Source: Holophagaceae bacterium
GTDB lineage: Bacteria > Acidobacteriota > Holophagae > Holophagales > Holophagaceae
Length of the DNA: 9,576 nt
Assembly: GCA_025355915.1 (NCBI GenBank)
Contig: JANXYT010000485.1
Coordinates: 1 to 9,576 of the forward strand
Direction of reading: 5' to 3'
The first letter of the stretch is position 1; every line of letters starts with the position of its first letter. Below are positions 1 through 6,277 of this stretch, piece after piece. The notes beneath the pieces are model-generated. The model did not search any database. It saw only the letters and a program-made list of their open reading frames with translations, and had not been told where the DNA came from. The position numbers and the translations under genes were made by a program.

Positions 1-108
1 GGCACCGCCGCCGCCGCCGGCAGCGCCGACACCGTGATCCGCATCCCTTCGGGCAAGCCCATCTCCTTCAGCCTCACCGCGCCGGAGCGGGTCACGCTCA
101 AGAAGTAG
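1..108 (+). CDS. C-terminal end of an unidentified protein (5' end outside window)
   Basis: An open frame enters from the left edge and ends at TAG 106-108, giving the last 35 residues. They begin with a Gly/Ala-rich stretch (GTAAAAG) followed by a short beta-type segment (VIRIPSGKPISFSL) and end in two lysines. Small lipoproteins with glycine-zipper regions often end in a similar 'IPxGxxxxFxL' strand, so a cell-envelope protein is possible, but this is a weak resemblance. The frame is supported by a perfect hairpin terminator 33 bases after the stop and by the absence of a competing gene. It converges on prfA, and the two genes share that terminator. The function cannot be assigned from this fragment. 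Confidence 0.6.
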   Translation, partial: GTAAAAGSADTVIRIPSGKPISFSLTAPERVTLKK

Positions 109-113
109 CTGTC

Positions 114-134
114 AGCTATCGGCTATCGGCTATC
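114..134. repeat. Three tandem copies of a 7-bp unit
   Basis: Directly after the stop of the plus-strand gene the sequence reads agctatc-ggctatc-ggctatc, three head-to-tail heptamers with one mismatch in the first, then 'agtaac'. It lies between the stop codon and the terminator hairpin and has no coding role. Short tandem blocks of this kind vary in copy number by slippage. Confidence 0.7.
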
Positions 135-140
135 AGTAAC

Positions 141-169
141 AAAAACGGGAGGCATTGCCTCCCGTTTTT
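141..169. terminator. Bidirectional rho-independent terminator between convergent genes
   Basis: A perfect 13-bp stem (aaaaacgggaggc, 141-153, and gcctcccgttttt, 157-169) closes a 3-base loop. The A-run on one arm and T-run on the other give a U-tract in both reading directions. It ends the plus-strand gene that stops at 108 and prfA, whose stop is 27 bases away on the other side. Confidence 0.93.
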
Positions 170-195
170 GCATGTGATGGGCAGGGGAAGGCCGC

Positions 196-1269
196 TCAGG
201 CTTCCAGGGCCTGGAGCCGCTCCGCCTCGAACGCCGCCCTCAATGGCTCGATGATGGGCTCGATCATGCCACCCATGAAACTGTCGATCTGGTGGATGGT
301 GACCCCCACGCGATGATCCGTGACGCGGCCCTGAGGGAAGTTGTAGGTGCGGATCTTCTCGCTGCGGTCGCCGCTGCCCACTTGGGACTTGCGGAGGGCC
401 GAGTGGATCGCATCGGCCTCGTCCTGGGCCTTCTGCAGCAGGCGGCTGCGCAGCACGGTCATGGCCTTGGCCATGTTCTTGATCTGGCTGCGCTCGTCCT
501 GGCACTGCACGACGGTGTTGGTGGGCAGGTGGGTGAGGCGTACGGCGGAATAGGTGGTGTTCACGCTCTGGCCGCCCTTGCCGCCCGAGCAGAAGGTATC
601 GACACGCAGATCCTTCGGGTGGATCTCGATGTCCACCTCCTCGGCCTCGGGCATGACGGCCACGGTACACGCGGAGGTGTGGATGCGTCCCTGGGTCTCG
701 GTCTTGGGCACCCGCTGGACGCGGTGGACTCCGCTCTCGAAGCGGAACAGCGAGTAGGCGCCCTCGCCCTGGATTTCGGCGGTGGCATCCTTCAGCCCGC
801 CGGCATCGGCGTCGCTTTCATCCAGCACCGAGACCTTGAAGCCCCGCCGCTCCGCAAAGCGGATGTACATGCGAAAGATTTCCCCCGCAAACAGGGCCGC
901 TTCCTCACCACCGGTACCCGCGCGGACTTCGAGAATCACGTTCTTGGCGTCCATTGGATCCTTGGGGACGAGCAGCCGTTTGATCTCCGCATCGCCCTCG
1001 GCGATGGCCTTCTTCAGACCCGGAATTTCCAACTCGGCCAGCTCACGGAAGTCCGCGTCCATGGACTTGTCGCCCAGGATGGACTCGGCCTCAGCGAGCT
1101 GCTTGAGCCGAATGCGGTGAGCCTGGAAGACCAGCACCACCGGCTCCAATTCGGCCCGGAGCTTGGACAACTCCCGCAGGCGTTTGAGGTCTGACACCAC
1201 CGCCGGGTCCTGCAGCTGCGCCTCCACTTCCTGGAAGCGGGCTTCGACGGCTTCAAGCTGATCGAGCAT
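196..1269 (-). CDS. prfA: Peptide chain release factor 1 (RF1)
   Basis: RF1 recognises UAA and UAG in the ribosomal A site and triggers hydrolysis of peptidyl-tRNA in the cytoplasm. The 357-residue product is normal family length (about 360). The peptidyl-transferase motif GGQ is at residues 232-234, inside the conserved SGGKGGQSVNTT context. The stop-codon recognition tripeptide is PKT at 188-190, the RF1-type PxT rather than the SPF of RF2. The GRIHTSACTVAVMPE segment at 194-208 and the C-terminal domain with RTYNFPQGRVTDHR are typical. The ATG at 1269 gives the canonical start (MLDQLEAVEARF) with a GGAAGG ribosome site 6 bases upstream. A longer open frame continues upstream but would overlap rpmE and is rejected. 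The gene lies downstream of rpmE, but a terminator separates them. The methyltransferase gene prmC, a common neighbour, is not next to it here. Confidence 0.98.
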   Translation of the reverse strand: MLDQLEAVEARFQEVEAQLQDPAVVSDLKRLRELSKLRAELEPVVLVFQAHRIRLKQLAEAESILGDKSMDADFRELAELEIPGLKKAIAEGDAEIKRLLVPKDPMDAKNVILEVRAGTGGEEAALFAGEIFRMYIRFAERRGFKVSVLDESDADAGGLKDATAEIQGEGAYSLFRFESGVHRVQRVPKTETQGRIHTSACTVAVMPEAEEVDIEIHPKDLRVDTFCSGGKGGQSVNTTYSAVRLTHLPTNTVVQCQDERSQIKNMAKAMTVLRSRLLQKAQDEADAIHSALRKSQVGSGDRSEKIRTYNFPQGRVTDHRVGVTIHQIDSFMGGMIEPIIEPLRAAFEAERLQALEA

Positions 1270-1321
1270 GACCCACCTTCCAAATCCAGCTGCAGTCCCG
1301 GGGAAAGCACAAGCCTCAAGA

Positions 1322-1385
1322 CGGCTTTGCCGGGTTGGGGCGCGGGGATCCGGGGTGTGCGCGCAGCGCGGAACCCCCGTGAGAG
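1322..1385. repeat. Intergenic modular palindromic repeat, short copy
   Basis: This 64-bp copy aligns along its whole length with 1853-1950. Shared blocks in order are CGGCTTTGCCG (a small hairpin), GGCGCGGGG, TCCGGGG, the palindrome GCGCAGCGC and GGAACCCCCG followed by GAGAG. The GGGG and CCCC blocks at the ends can pair around the central palindrome. The copy lies between the rpmE terminator and the prfA start. Compared with the other copy it lacks a module of about 34 bases. It is presumably a REP/MITE-like element, judged from the two copies visible here. Confidence 0.75.
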
Positions 1386-1396
1386 GATTACAAAAG

Positions 1397-1426
1397 AAGG
1401 ACGGGCCGAGTGATCGGCCCGTCCTT
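1397..1426 (-). terminator. Strong hairpin terminator after rpmE
   Basis: A perfect 13-bp stem (aaggacgggccga, 1397-1409, and its complement 1414-1426) closes a 4-base loop. Read on the minus strand it begins 13 bases after the rpmE stop and is followed by CTTTTGTAAT, a moderate U-tract. It should end most rpmE transcripts before prfA, so prfA depends on read-through or on its own promoter. Confidence 0.88.
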
Positions 1427-1439
1427 TGGAACATCGCAG

Positions 1440-1700
1440 CTAGGCTTCGGGGGTGGTCGGAGCGGTCTCCGGGGTCGTCTCGGCGACAGCCACGGCCGCT
1501 TCCTTCTTGGCGTACTTCCGGTTGAACTTCTCCACACGGCCCTCGGCGTCCATCAGACGCTGTTTGCCGGTGTAGAACGGATGGCAAGCCGAGCAGACTT
1601 CAACGCGCATGTCCTTCTTGGTGGAGCGGGTCATGAACTCGTTGTTGCAGGCGCAGTGAACCATCACGTCGTGCAGTTCGGGATGGATTTTTTCCTTCAT
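1440..1700 (-). CDS. rpmE: Large-subunit ribosomal protein L31, zinc-binding type
   Basis: L31 binds the central protuberance of the 50S subunit and helps bridge it to 30S. The protein is 86 residues and begins [12 protein letters not shown]. Four cysteines (C16, C18, C37, C40), in CAC and CSAC pairs, form the zinc site of the C+ form. The segment [25 protein letters not shown] at 39-63 is the family core. The ATG at 1700 is preceded by a perfect AGGAGG five bases away. A longer frame starting at 1763 lacks such a site. Residues 67-86 form an Ala/Thr/Pro/Glu-rich tail beyond the core, probably disordered. A candidate promoter lies upstream (1775-1803) and a terminator directly downstream. Confidence 0.97.
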   Translation of the reverse strand: MKEKIHPELHDVMVHCACNNEFMTRSTKKDMRVEVCSACHPFYTGKQRLMDAEGRVEKFNRKYAKKEAAVAVAETTPETAPTTPEA

Positions 1701-1774
1701 CGCTTCCTCCTGTGACCGACCGGATGCCCCCTTGAGCGGGGTGTGTGCACGCGGCTTGTCCACGTAAGACGAAG

Positions 1775-1803
1775 AGTCTACCGCTGAATGCCTGTCAGCT
1801 CAA
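1775..1803 (-). promoter_or_regulatory. Candidate sigma-70-type promoter for rpmE
   Basis: On the minus strand, TTGAGC (1803-1798) and TAGACT (1780-1775) are separated by exactly 17 bases. Each hexamer matches four of six consensus positions. Transcription would start near 1768 and give a leader of about 68 bases before rpmE. The upstream gene ends in its own candidate terminator, so rpmE would need a promoter here. Read by eye only. Confidence 0.5.
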
Positions 1804-1843
1804 GGGGCATTCCCAGGTTAGGCGGTTCCCCCGGAGTTAAGAA

Positions 1844-1872
1844 GCCACATCCCGGCTTGGCCGGGATGTGGC
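1844..1872 (-). terminator. Hairpin terminator after the PadR-associated membrane gene
   Basis: A perfect 13-bp stem (gccacatcccggc, 1844-1856, and its complement 1860-1872) closes a 3-base loop. Downstream on the minus strand is TTCTTAAC, a short U-rich tail. It lies about 80 bases after the stop of the membrane gene and overlaps the edge of the intergenic repeat, so it may be a repeat-borne terminator. Confidence 0.6.
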
Positions 1873-1950
1873 GCGGGGGTCCGGGGGTATGCGCGCAGCG
1901 CGCCCTTAGATCCTCGCCACGCCTGCGTGGCGAGGGGAACCCCCGGAGAG
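1853..1950. repeat. Intergenic modular palindromic repeat, long copy with extra hairpin
   Basis: This 98-bp copy shares the block order of 1322-1385: CGGCTTGGCCG, GGCGCGGGG, TCCGGGGG, GCGCAGCGC and GGAACCCCCGGAGAG. Its outer arms CCGGGGGT (1881-1888) and ACCCCCGG (1939-1946) are exact complements. Between the central palindrome and the closing arm it carries an extra module of about 34 bases that contains an 11-bp perfect hairpin (1912-1922 with 1925-1935). It ends three bases before the stop codon of the neighbouring gene. Confidence 0.78.
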
Positions 1951-1952
1951 CA

Positions 1953-2711
1953 TCACCCCTGTTCCTGGGGCGTCAGCACCCGGCGCTCCGCGAGGACACG
2001 CTTCAACCGGTTGGCCAGCATCACGCTCAGCAAAATGGTGGCGTTGAAGCTGAGTTCCAGTGGCACCTTCCACCATTCAAATCGCACCCTGCCCAGGAGG
2101 CCCGCTTCAACGAAGAACATCAGGGCCGTGAAGGCCACGGGTTCCAGCAGGGTCTGCCAGAGGGGCCGCTCCTGGCTGTGCCGCTCCAGCAGGTAGCCTG
2201 TGAAGGCCCCGTACAGCAGGCGGGTGGGTCTGAATCCATGGTGCGTGGTGAATCCCAGGGGAATGGACAGCAGAGAGGTGATGATGACCGCCACCGCTGT
2301 GCGGGCCCAAGGATCCAGGCGCAGCCAATGGCGGCGCACCCAGAAATAGCCAGCCCCCACCGCCAGCCCCTGGGCCGCGGCAAAAGCCAGGCAGATGTAC
2401 CAACGCCACCCCTCGAACCACATGTGCCCGCCGGTGGCAAACCCGATGATCATGCCTGCAGCGAGGGCCGTGCCACCCCGATGGTTGGCATCCTGCCCCT
2501 CCCCTGCGGCGAGCCCCTCGGCCAGCAGGCTGGGATGCTCCTTTTCCGAAAGCATGGCCGCCATGGCCGATTCTGATTCGATGCTTCGGGCCTCCGCCTC
2601 ATCGAGCAGGTGGGCCTGGAGTTCCCTGATCAGGGTGAGCTTGCGCCGTCTCGTCAGGCCTTTGAGGCCTGAACTTACCTGGGAGAGATAGGCTTCCAGG
2701 GCCTGAGACAC
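1953..2711 (-). CDS. Multi-pass membrane protein with HAAS-like N-terminus, PadR-associated
   Basis: A 252-residue protein. Residues 1-45 form an amphipathic helical region (YLSQVSSGLKGLTRRRKLTL, then ELQAHLLDEAEA) resembling the HAAS (DUF1700-like) domain often encoded next to PadR regulators. Likely membrane helices are at about 81-99, 104-125, 136-155, 189-207 and 217-234. The start is GTG at 2711, six bases after the padR-like stop; a GAGG ribosome site lies inside the end of that gene, which points to translational coupling. HAAS/PadR pairs are thought to sense or transmit envelope signals. The role here is inferred from the pairing, since no catalytic motif is visible. A hairpin terminator follows at 1844-1872. 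Confidence 0.85.
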   Translation of the reverse strand: MSQALEAYLSQVSSGLKGLTRRRKLTLIRELQAHLLDEAEARSIESESAMAAMLSEKEHPSLLAEGLAAGEGQDANHRGGTALAAGMIIGFATGGHMWFEGWRWYICLAFAAAQGLAVGAGYFWVRRHWLRLDPWARTAVAVIITSLLSIPLGFTTHHGFRPTRLLYGAFTGYLLERHSQERPLWQTLLEPVAFTALMFFVEAGLLGRVRFEWWKVPLELSFNATILLSVMLANRLKRVLAERRVLTPQEQG

Positions 2712-2717
2712 GGTGGG

Positions 2718-3044
2718 CTAAGCCCTCGGCCCCACGAAGGCCTGAACCATGTCCACGAACTGGTTCCATTCCTTCTTTTTGGCCGTCAGAAAGGCCTGGC
2801 CCGCTGGCTGGAGGGAGTAGTAGCGGCGCTCGCGGCCATTTTCCTGGGTTTCCCAGTACGAGGTGATGAACTCAGTGGCTTCGAGCTTATGGAGGGCCGG
2901 GTACAGGGCCCCTTCCTTCAGCGTGTAAGTCCCGCCTGTGCGTTGGCGGACCGTCTCGATGATCTGGTAGCCGTACATGGGGCCCTCGCAGAGCAACGAC
3001 AATAGCAGCAGCGGGGTGCTGCCCTTCAGTAGTTCACGGTCCAC
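2718..3044 (-). CDS. PadR-family transcriptional regulator
   Basis: A 108-residue winged-helix DNA-binding protein of the short PadR type. It begins MDRELLKGSTPLLLLSLL. The family signature MYGYQIIE is at about 23-30, GALYPALHKLE at 45-55 is the recognition-helix region, and the wing follows with GRERRYYSLQPAG at 69-81. The C-terminal helix (about 83-105) should mediate dimerisation. The start is GTG at 3044, chosen because GGAGG lies five bases upstream; an ATG overlapping it by one base is in another frame. It is 99 bases downstream of the second exporter permease and just upstream of the HAAS-like membrane gene. PadR proteins usually repress adjacent transporter genes and their own promoter, so control of the exporter is plausible but unproven. 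Confidence 0.95.
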   Translation of the reverse strand: MDRELLKGSTPLLLLSLLCEGPMYGYQIIETVRQRTGGTYTLKEGALYPALHKLEATEFITSYWETQENGRERRYYSLQPAGQAFLTAKKKEWNQFVDMVQAFVGPRA

Positions 3045-3077
3045 ATGGGCCTCCGGGTTAGGAGAGAAAGCACCCTT

Positions 3078-3106
3078 AATGTGCCTCGCAAAACGATGGC
3101 TGTCAA
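3078..3106 (-). promoter_or_regulatory. Candidate promoter of the padR-like gene
   Basis: A perfect -35 hexamer TTGACA (3106-3101) on the minus strand is followed after 17-18 bases by CACATT/ACATTA, a weak -10. Transcription would begin about 25-30 bases before the GTG start. An exact 7-bp inverted repeat, TTAATGT (3076-3082) and ACATTAA (3118-3124), has one arm over the -10 and the other upstream of the -35. This placement would suit a repressor site. Confidence 0.45.
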
Positions 3107-3143
3107 CCTGTCCTCCGACATTAAAAGCCCTGGGAGGAGCAGA

Positions 3144-4373
3144 TCACCCGCCCTTCATGGCCTCTGTTAGCGGAATGCGGCTGGCTCGCCAGGCCGGCAG
3201 GAAGCCCCCCAGGAGCCCCATCACGAGGCTGAAGGCCACCCCCTGGGCCATGAGACCCGGTGTGATGGTGAAGGCGAAGCTCACATCGCTGAAAGTCTCG
3301 AAGCTGGTGGTCCCGGTCTGGATGCCATTGGCGAAGAGCGCTAAGCCGGAGCCCAGGATGCCGCCCGTCAGGCACAGAAAAATGCTCTCCCATTGGAAGC
3401 TGGCCAGGATCTCCCGCTGGCGGAAGCCCAGGGCCCGCAGGGTGCCGATCTCCTTGGTGCGCCCGGCCACGGCGGCATACATGGTGTTCATGGCCGCAAA
3501 GATGGCCGCGCCGGTGAGGATCAGGGTGATGAGGTTGCCCAGAATCTTGATGGGATCCCCGGCCTTGGTCAGTTCCTTGAAGTAGTCCGTCTCGCGGACC
3601 ACCTCCAGCTTCAGCCGCTTGTCGTCCTCCACGGTCTTGGCGAAGCCCTCTACCCGGTCCGGGTTTTCCAGGCGGCCCAGCATCGCCGAGTAGGATTCAC
3701 GCCGGAAGGCCTGCATCACGTCGTTCACGTCGGACCAGACCTCGCTCTCATAGCTGGCCCCGCCGGCATCGAAAGTACCAACGATGGTCCATTCCCGGCC
3801 GCCCATGCGGAGGCTGCGGCCCAGTTCCATGCCCGGGAACCGGCCCTGCATCTTCCGGGGCACCACCGCCTCGCTGAGGCCTGGACGGAACCAGCGGCCC
3901 TGGACCAACCGGACCTGGGGACGCAGGGCGATGCCCTCCCGCTCAAGCCCTCGCACCGTGACGTTATTGTCGGTCCCGTCCGCCATGGGGAAGAGCTTCA
4001 CCACCACCACCTCGGCACTGGCCATGGGCCCCTCCGCATCCCGCTTGAGCAGGGGATGGACCTTGAGGATGCGCATGCGATCCCGCTCGATGGAGCTGTT
4101 CAATTCGAACCGTGCATTGGGACGGAGGACCAGCGCCTGATCCGACCTGCCGCTGCTGACGAAGGCCACGGACAACCCCTGGGCAAGACTCAACACCACC
4201 ACGAAGATGCCCACCACCAAGGCGATGGCCACTGCGGTGCTGAGGCTCGAGACCTTACGCTGCCAGAGGGACCGGAGGTTGTAGCTCAGGGGCACCGGGT
4301 AGGCCACCAGGGCCCAGATCAGCCAGGCGAGGTAGGCCCCGATCGGCAGGAGGAGCAACAGCCCGAGCATCAT
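3144..4373 (-). CDS. ABC exporter permease 2, FtsX/MacB type, with extra N-terminal helix
   Basis: A 409-residue inner-membrane permease. After an unusual first hydrophobic helix (3-24) it has the usual layout: helix at 46-66, a periplasmic MacB-like core from about 68 to 278, then FtsX-domain helices at about 280-301, 330-348 and 374-394. The NTMYAAVAGRTKEIGTLRALGF stretch at 296-317 is the conserved FtsX coupling segment, and the C-terminus PAWRASRIPLTEAMKGG is typical. The ATG at 4373 overlaps the upstream permease stop in an ATGA junction, which favours the start that includes the extra helix. Together with permease 1 and the ATPase it should form an asymmetric MacB-like mechanotransmission transporter. 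Substrate unknown. Confidence 0.93.
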   Translation of the reverse strand: MMLGLLLLLPIGAYLAWLIWALVAYPVPLSYNLRSLWQRKVSSLSTAVAIALVVGIFVVVLSLAQGLSVAFVSSGRSDQALVLRPNARFELNSSIERDRMRILKVHPLLKRDAEGPMASAEVVVVKLFPMADGTDNNVTVRGLEREGIALRPQVRLVQGRWFRPGLSEAVVPRKMQGRFPGMELGRSLRMGGREWTIVGTFDAGGASYESEVWSDVNDVMQAFRRESYSAMLGRLENPDRVEGFAKTVEDDKRLKLEVVRETDYFKELTKAGDPIKILGNLITLILTGAAIFAAMNTMYAAVAGRTKEIGTLRALGFRQREILASFQWESIFLCLTGGILGSGLALFANGIQTGTTSFETFSDVSFAFTITPGLMAQGVAFSLVMGLLGGFLPAWRASRIPLTEAMKGG

Positions 4374-5536
4374 CCGACTGACCCCAAGCCTTCGGTGATG
4401 GGCCGTCGGGTGGCGGCATAGGCGGGGATGAACGTGGCCAACACGCCGATGGCCAGGGCACCGACCAGGCACGAAAGAATCGTAGCTGGCAGGATGGCGA
4501 AATCCGCAAAGAAGGGCATGGCCATGCCCAGCGATTCCCGGACCCCGCCAGCGGCGAGGTTCGCCAACAGCACCCCAAGGAGCCCTCCCACACCCACCAG
4601 CAGTACCCCTTCGGAGAGCAGCAGGGTCAGCACCCGGCCCGCCGAAAAGCCCATGGCGCGGAACACGGCGATCTCGGTGGCGCGCTCGCGGATGGCCGTG
4701 GCCATGGTGTTGCCCGTGACGATGAGGATGGCCACCACCACGGCGGCGGTGATGCCCTGGATGATGGCGCCGATGTTGCCGAGCATCTTCACGAAGCTGA
4801 GGTTGAAGGCGTTCTCGGTCTCCGTCAGCGTTTCGTACGCGCTGTTCGCATAGTGCCGGTCCACCCGCTCGATGAGGCGGGGGATGTCCTCGGGCCGGTG
4901 GGCCCGCAACCAGAAGGACCCCACCAGGCCCTTCATGCGCGGCACGCCCTCTTCCAGCAGCTTGTAGTGGAAGTGCAACACGTTCTCATCGGAGGGTTTG
5001 GGACTCTTGAAGATCAGCCGGATGGTGAGGCGCGGACTTATGGGGAAGATGGTGCCGGTGAGGGGCACGGTATCGCCCACCTTCCACCCGTTCTTCTTGG
5101 CGAGGCTTTCGCCCACGATGCAGCCGGCACCATCGCGGATGTAGTCCTTCATCTGGGCTTCGGTGATGCCGGAGACACCGAACTCCTCCCGGAAGGTCTG
5201 GAACAGCACCGTCTCGTCGCTGGCGAAATTCGCAAAGAAATTGCGGGGGTCCTGGTAGTAGCCACCGAACCACTGGAGGGCGCAGACGGTCTCCACTTCC
5301 GACTGCTGGCGCAGGTAGGCCTCGTAGCTGCGCGGCAGCATCTGCGTCAGGCCGCTCTTGTGCCGCACCACCAGCCGGTTGCTGGAGTTCGGATTGTTGG
5401 TCACCGCGTTCAAGGTGGTCAGCAGGCTCTGGAGCACCGCCACCGTGAACACCGACAGGACGAGGCTGCCCACGATGAGCAGGGTGCGCCGTTTGGAGCG
5501 CATGAGGCTCTTCCAGATGAGCGCCAGCCACCGCAT
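4370..5536 (-). CDS. ABC exporter permease 1, FtsX/MacB type
   Basis: A 388-residue inner-membrane permease. It has a cytoplasmic N-terminus (MRWLALIWKSLMRSKRRT), a first helix at about 18-40, a periplasmic core of roughly 215 residues, and FtsX-domain helices at about 258-278, 304-326 and 350-372. The segment NTMATAIRERATEIAVFRAMGF at 276-297 matches the FtsX coupling region, and the C-terminus ends PAYAATRRPITEGL. It starts at ATG 5536 with AGAGG eight bases upstream, 18 bases after the ATPase gene, and overlaps the next permease by four bases. Its periplasmic core looks quite different from that of permease 2, which suggests a heteromeric pair rather than a recent duplication. No catalytic subunit is fused, unlike MacB itself. 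Confidence 0.93.
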   Translation of the reverse strand: MRWLALIWKSLMRSKRRTLLIVGSLVLSVFTVAVLQSLLTTLNAVTNNPNSSNRLVVRHKSGLTQMLPRSYEAYLRQQSEVETVCALQWFGGYYQDPRNFFANFASDETVLFQTFREEFGVSGITEAQMKDYIRDGAGCIVGESLAKKNGWKVGDTVPLTGTIFPISPRLTIRLIFKSPKPSDENVLHFHYKLLEEGVPRMKGLVGSFWLRAHRPEDIPRLIERVDRHYANSAYETLTETENAFNLSFVKMLGNIGAIIQGITAAVVVAILIVTGNTMATAIRERATEIAVFRAMGFSAGRVLTLLLSEGVLLVGVGGLLGVLLANLAAGGVRESLGMAMPFFADFAILPATILSCLVGALAIGVLATFIPAYAATRRPITEGLGSVG

Positions 5537-5554
5537 CTCAGCGGCCTCTGCGAG

Positions 5555-6277
5555 TCATCGGTTCACCTCGACCGTCCGGTCCAGCACGCCCTTCTCCAAA
5601 TGAATCTGATGGCGGGCGTGATGCGCGGCTTTGGGATCGTGGGTGACCACAACGATGGTCTTGCCCAGGTCCGTGTTGAGGCGTTCCATGAGGGCGAGCA
5701 CTTCTTCAGCGTTCTTCGCGTCCAGGGCACCGGTGGGCTCGTCCGCCACCAGCAGGTCAGGATCCGTGACGATGGCCCGCGCGATGGCCACGCGCTGCTC
5801 CTGGCCGCCGCTGAGTTGCCGCGGATAGTTCCTCATCTTGTCCGTCAGGTTTACCAGGGTGAGGGCCTGATCGACGCGGTCCCGGCGTTCGCCCCGGCCC
5901 GCGCCCGTGAGCAGGAGCGGCAGTTCCACGTTCTCGAAGGCATTCAATACCGGCACCAGGTTGTAGTTCTGGAAGATGAAGCCCACGTGGGCGTTCCGCC
6001 AGGCGGCCAACTCGTCATCGTCGAGGTCGTTCAGTTCGTAGCCGCAGACTTCGAGGGAACCGCCCGTGGGCCGGTCGAGGCCCGCGATGAGGTTCAGCAG
6101 CGTGGTCTTGCCGCTGCCGGACGGCCCCATGAGCGCGATGTAGCTGCCTTTGGGAATCTCAATGTCGATGCCCTGCAGCACGGGGATCTCCAGCTCCTCC
6201 CGCCAGTAGCTCTTGGCCACGTCCCGCAGGATGATGATGGGCTCACCCCCGCCCAGGTCGAAGCGGTCCGTGTTCAT
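5555..6277 (-). CDS. ABC transporter ATPase, MacB/LolD type
   Basis: A 240-residue ATPase that powers the adjacent permeases from the cytoplasmic face. Walker A is GPSGSGKT at 51-58, the Q-loop glutamine is Q103, the signature is LSGGQ at 155-159, Walker B is LLVADEP at 175-181 with catalytic E180, the D-loop is GALD at 183-186 and the H-loop histidine is H213. All key residues are present. Length and motif context ([19 protein letters not shown]) are those of the LolD/MacB lipoprotein and macrolide exporter group. The start ATG at 6277 shares one base with the adaptor stop (TGATG), indicating tight coupling. The C-terminus is short and has no fused membrane domain. Confidence 0.97.
   Translation of the reverse strand: MNTDRFDLGGGEPIIILRDVAKSYWREELEIPVLQGIDIEIPKGSYIALMGPSGSGKTTLLNLIAGLDRPTGGSLEVCGYELNDLDDDELAAWRNAHVGFIFQNYNLVPVLNAFENVELPLLLTGAGRGERRDRVDQALTLVNLTDKMRNYPRQLSGGQEQRVAIARAIVTDPDLLVADEPTGALDAKNAEEVLALMERLNTDLGKTIVVVTHDPKAAHHARHQIHLEKGVLDRTVEVNR

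Noticed and set aside
292..1194. A 300-codon plus-strand frame opposite prfA
   Set aside because: It is wholly antisense to prfA, which has GGQ and PxT motifs. The repetitive Gly/Leu/His composition reflects complementary codon bias.
1270..1587. Upstream extension of prfA to 463 residues
   Set aside because: It would translate the intergenic repeat and terminator and overlap rpmE. The start at 1269 has a ribosome site and matches RF1 family length.
1788..2576. A plus-strand frame across the repeat, containing a 'GVCAQR' peptide also found near 1350
   Set aside because: The shared peptide comes from translating the two copies of the intergenic repeat. The rest is antisense to the HAAS-like membrane gene.
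3111..3138. Weak hairpin TCCTCC/GGAGGA after permease 2 as a terminator
   Set aside because: It has only a 6-bp stem with a 16-base loop and no U-tract. The exporter transcript may well read into the padR-like gene.
3393..4421. A 342-codon plus-strand frame opposite permease 2
   Set aside because: It is antisense to a well-supported FtsX-type permease, with no motif or convincing ribosome site.
4374..4472. N-terminal extension of permease 2
   Set aside because: The extra 33 residues are translated from inside permease 1 in another frame and are His/Arg-rich. The ATGA junction at 4370-4373 is the better start.
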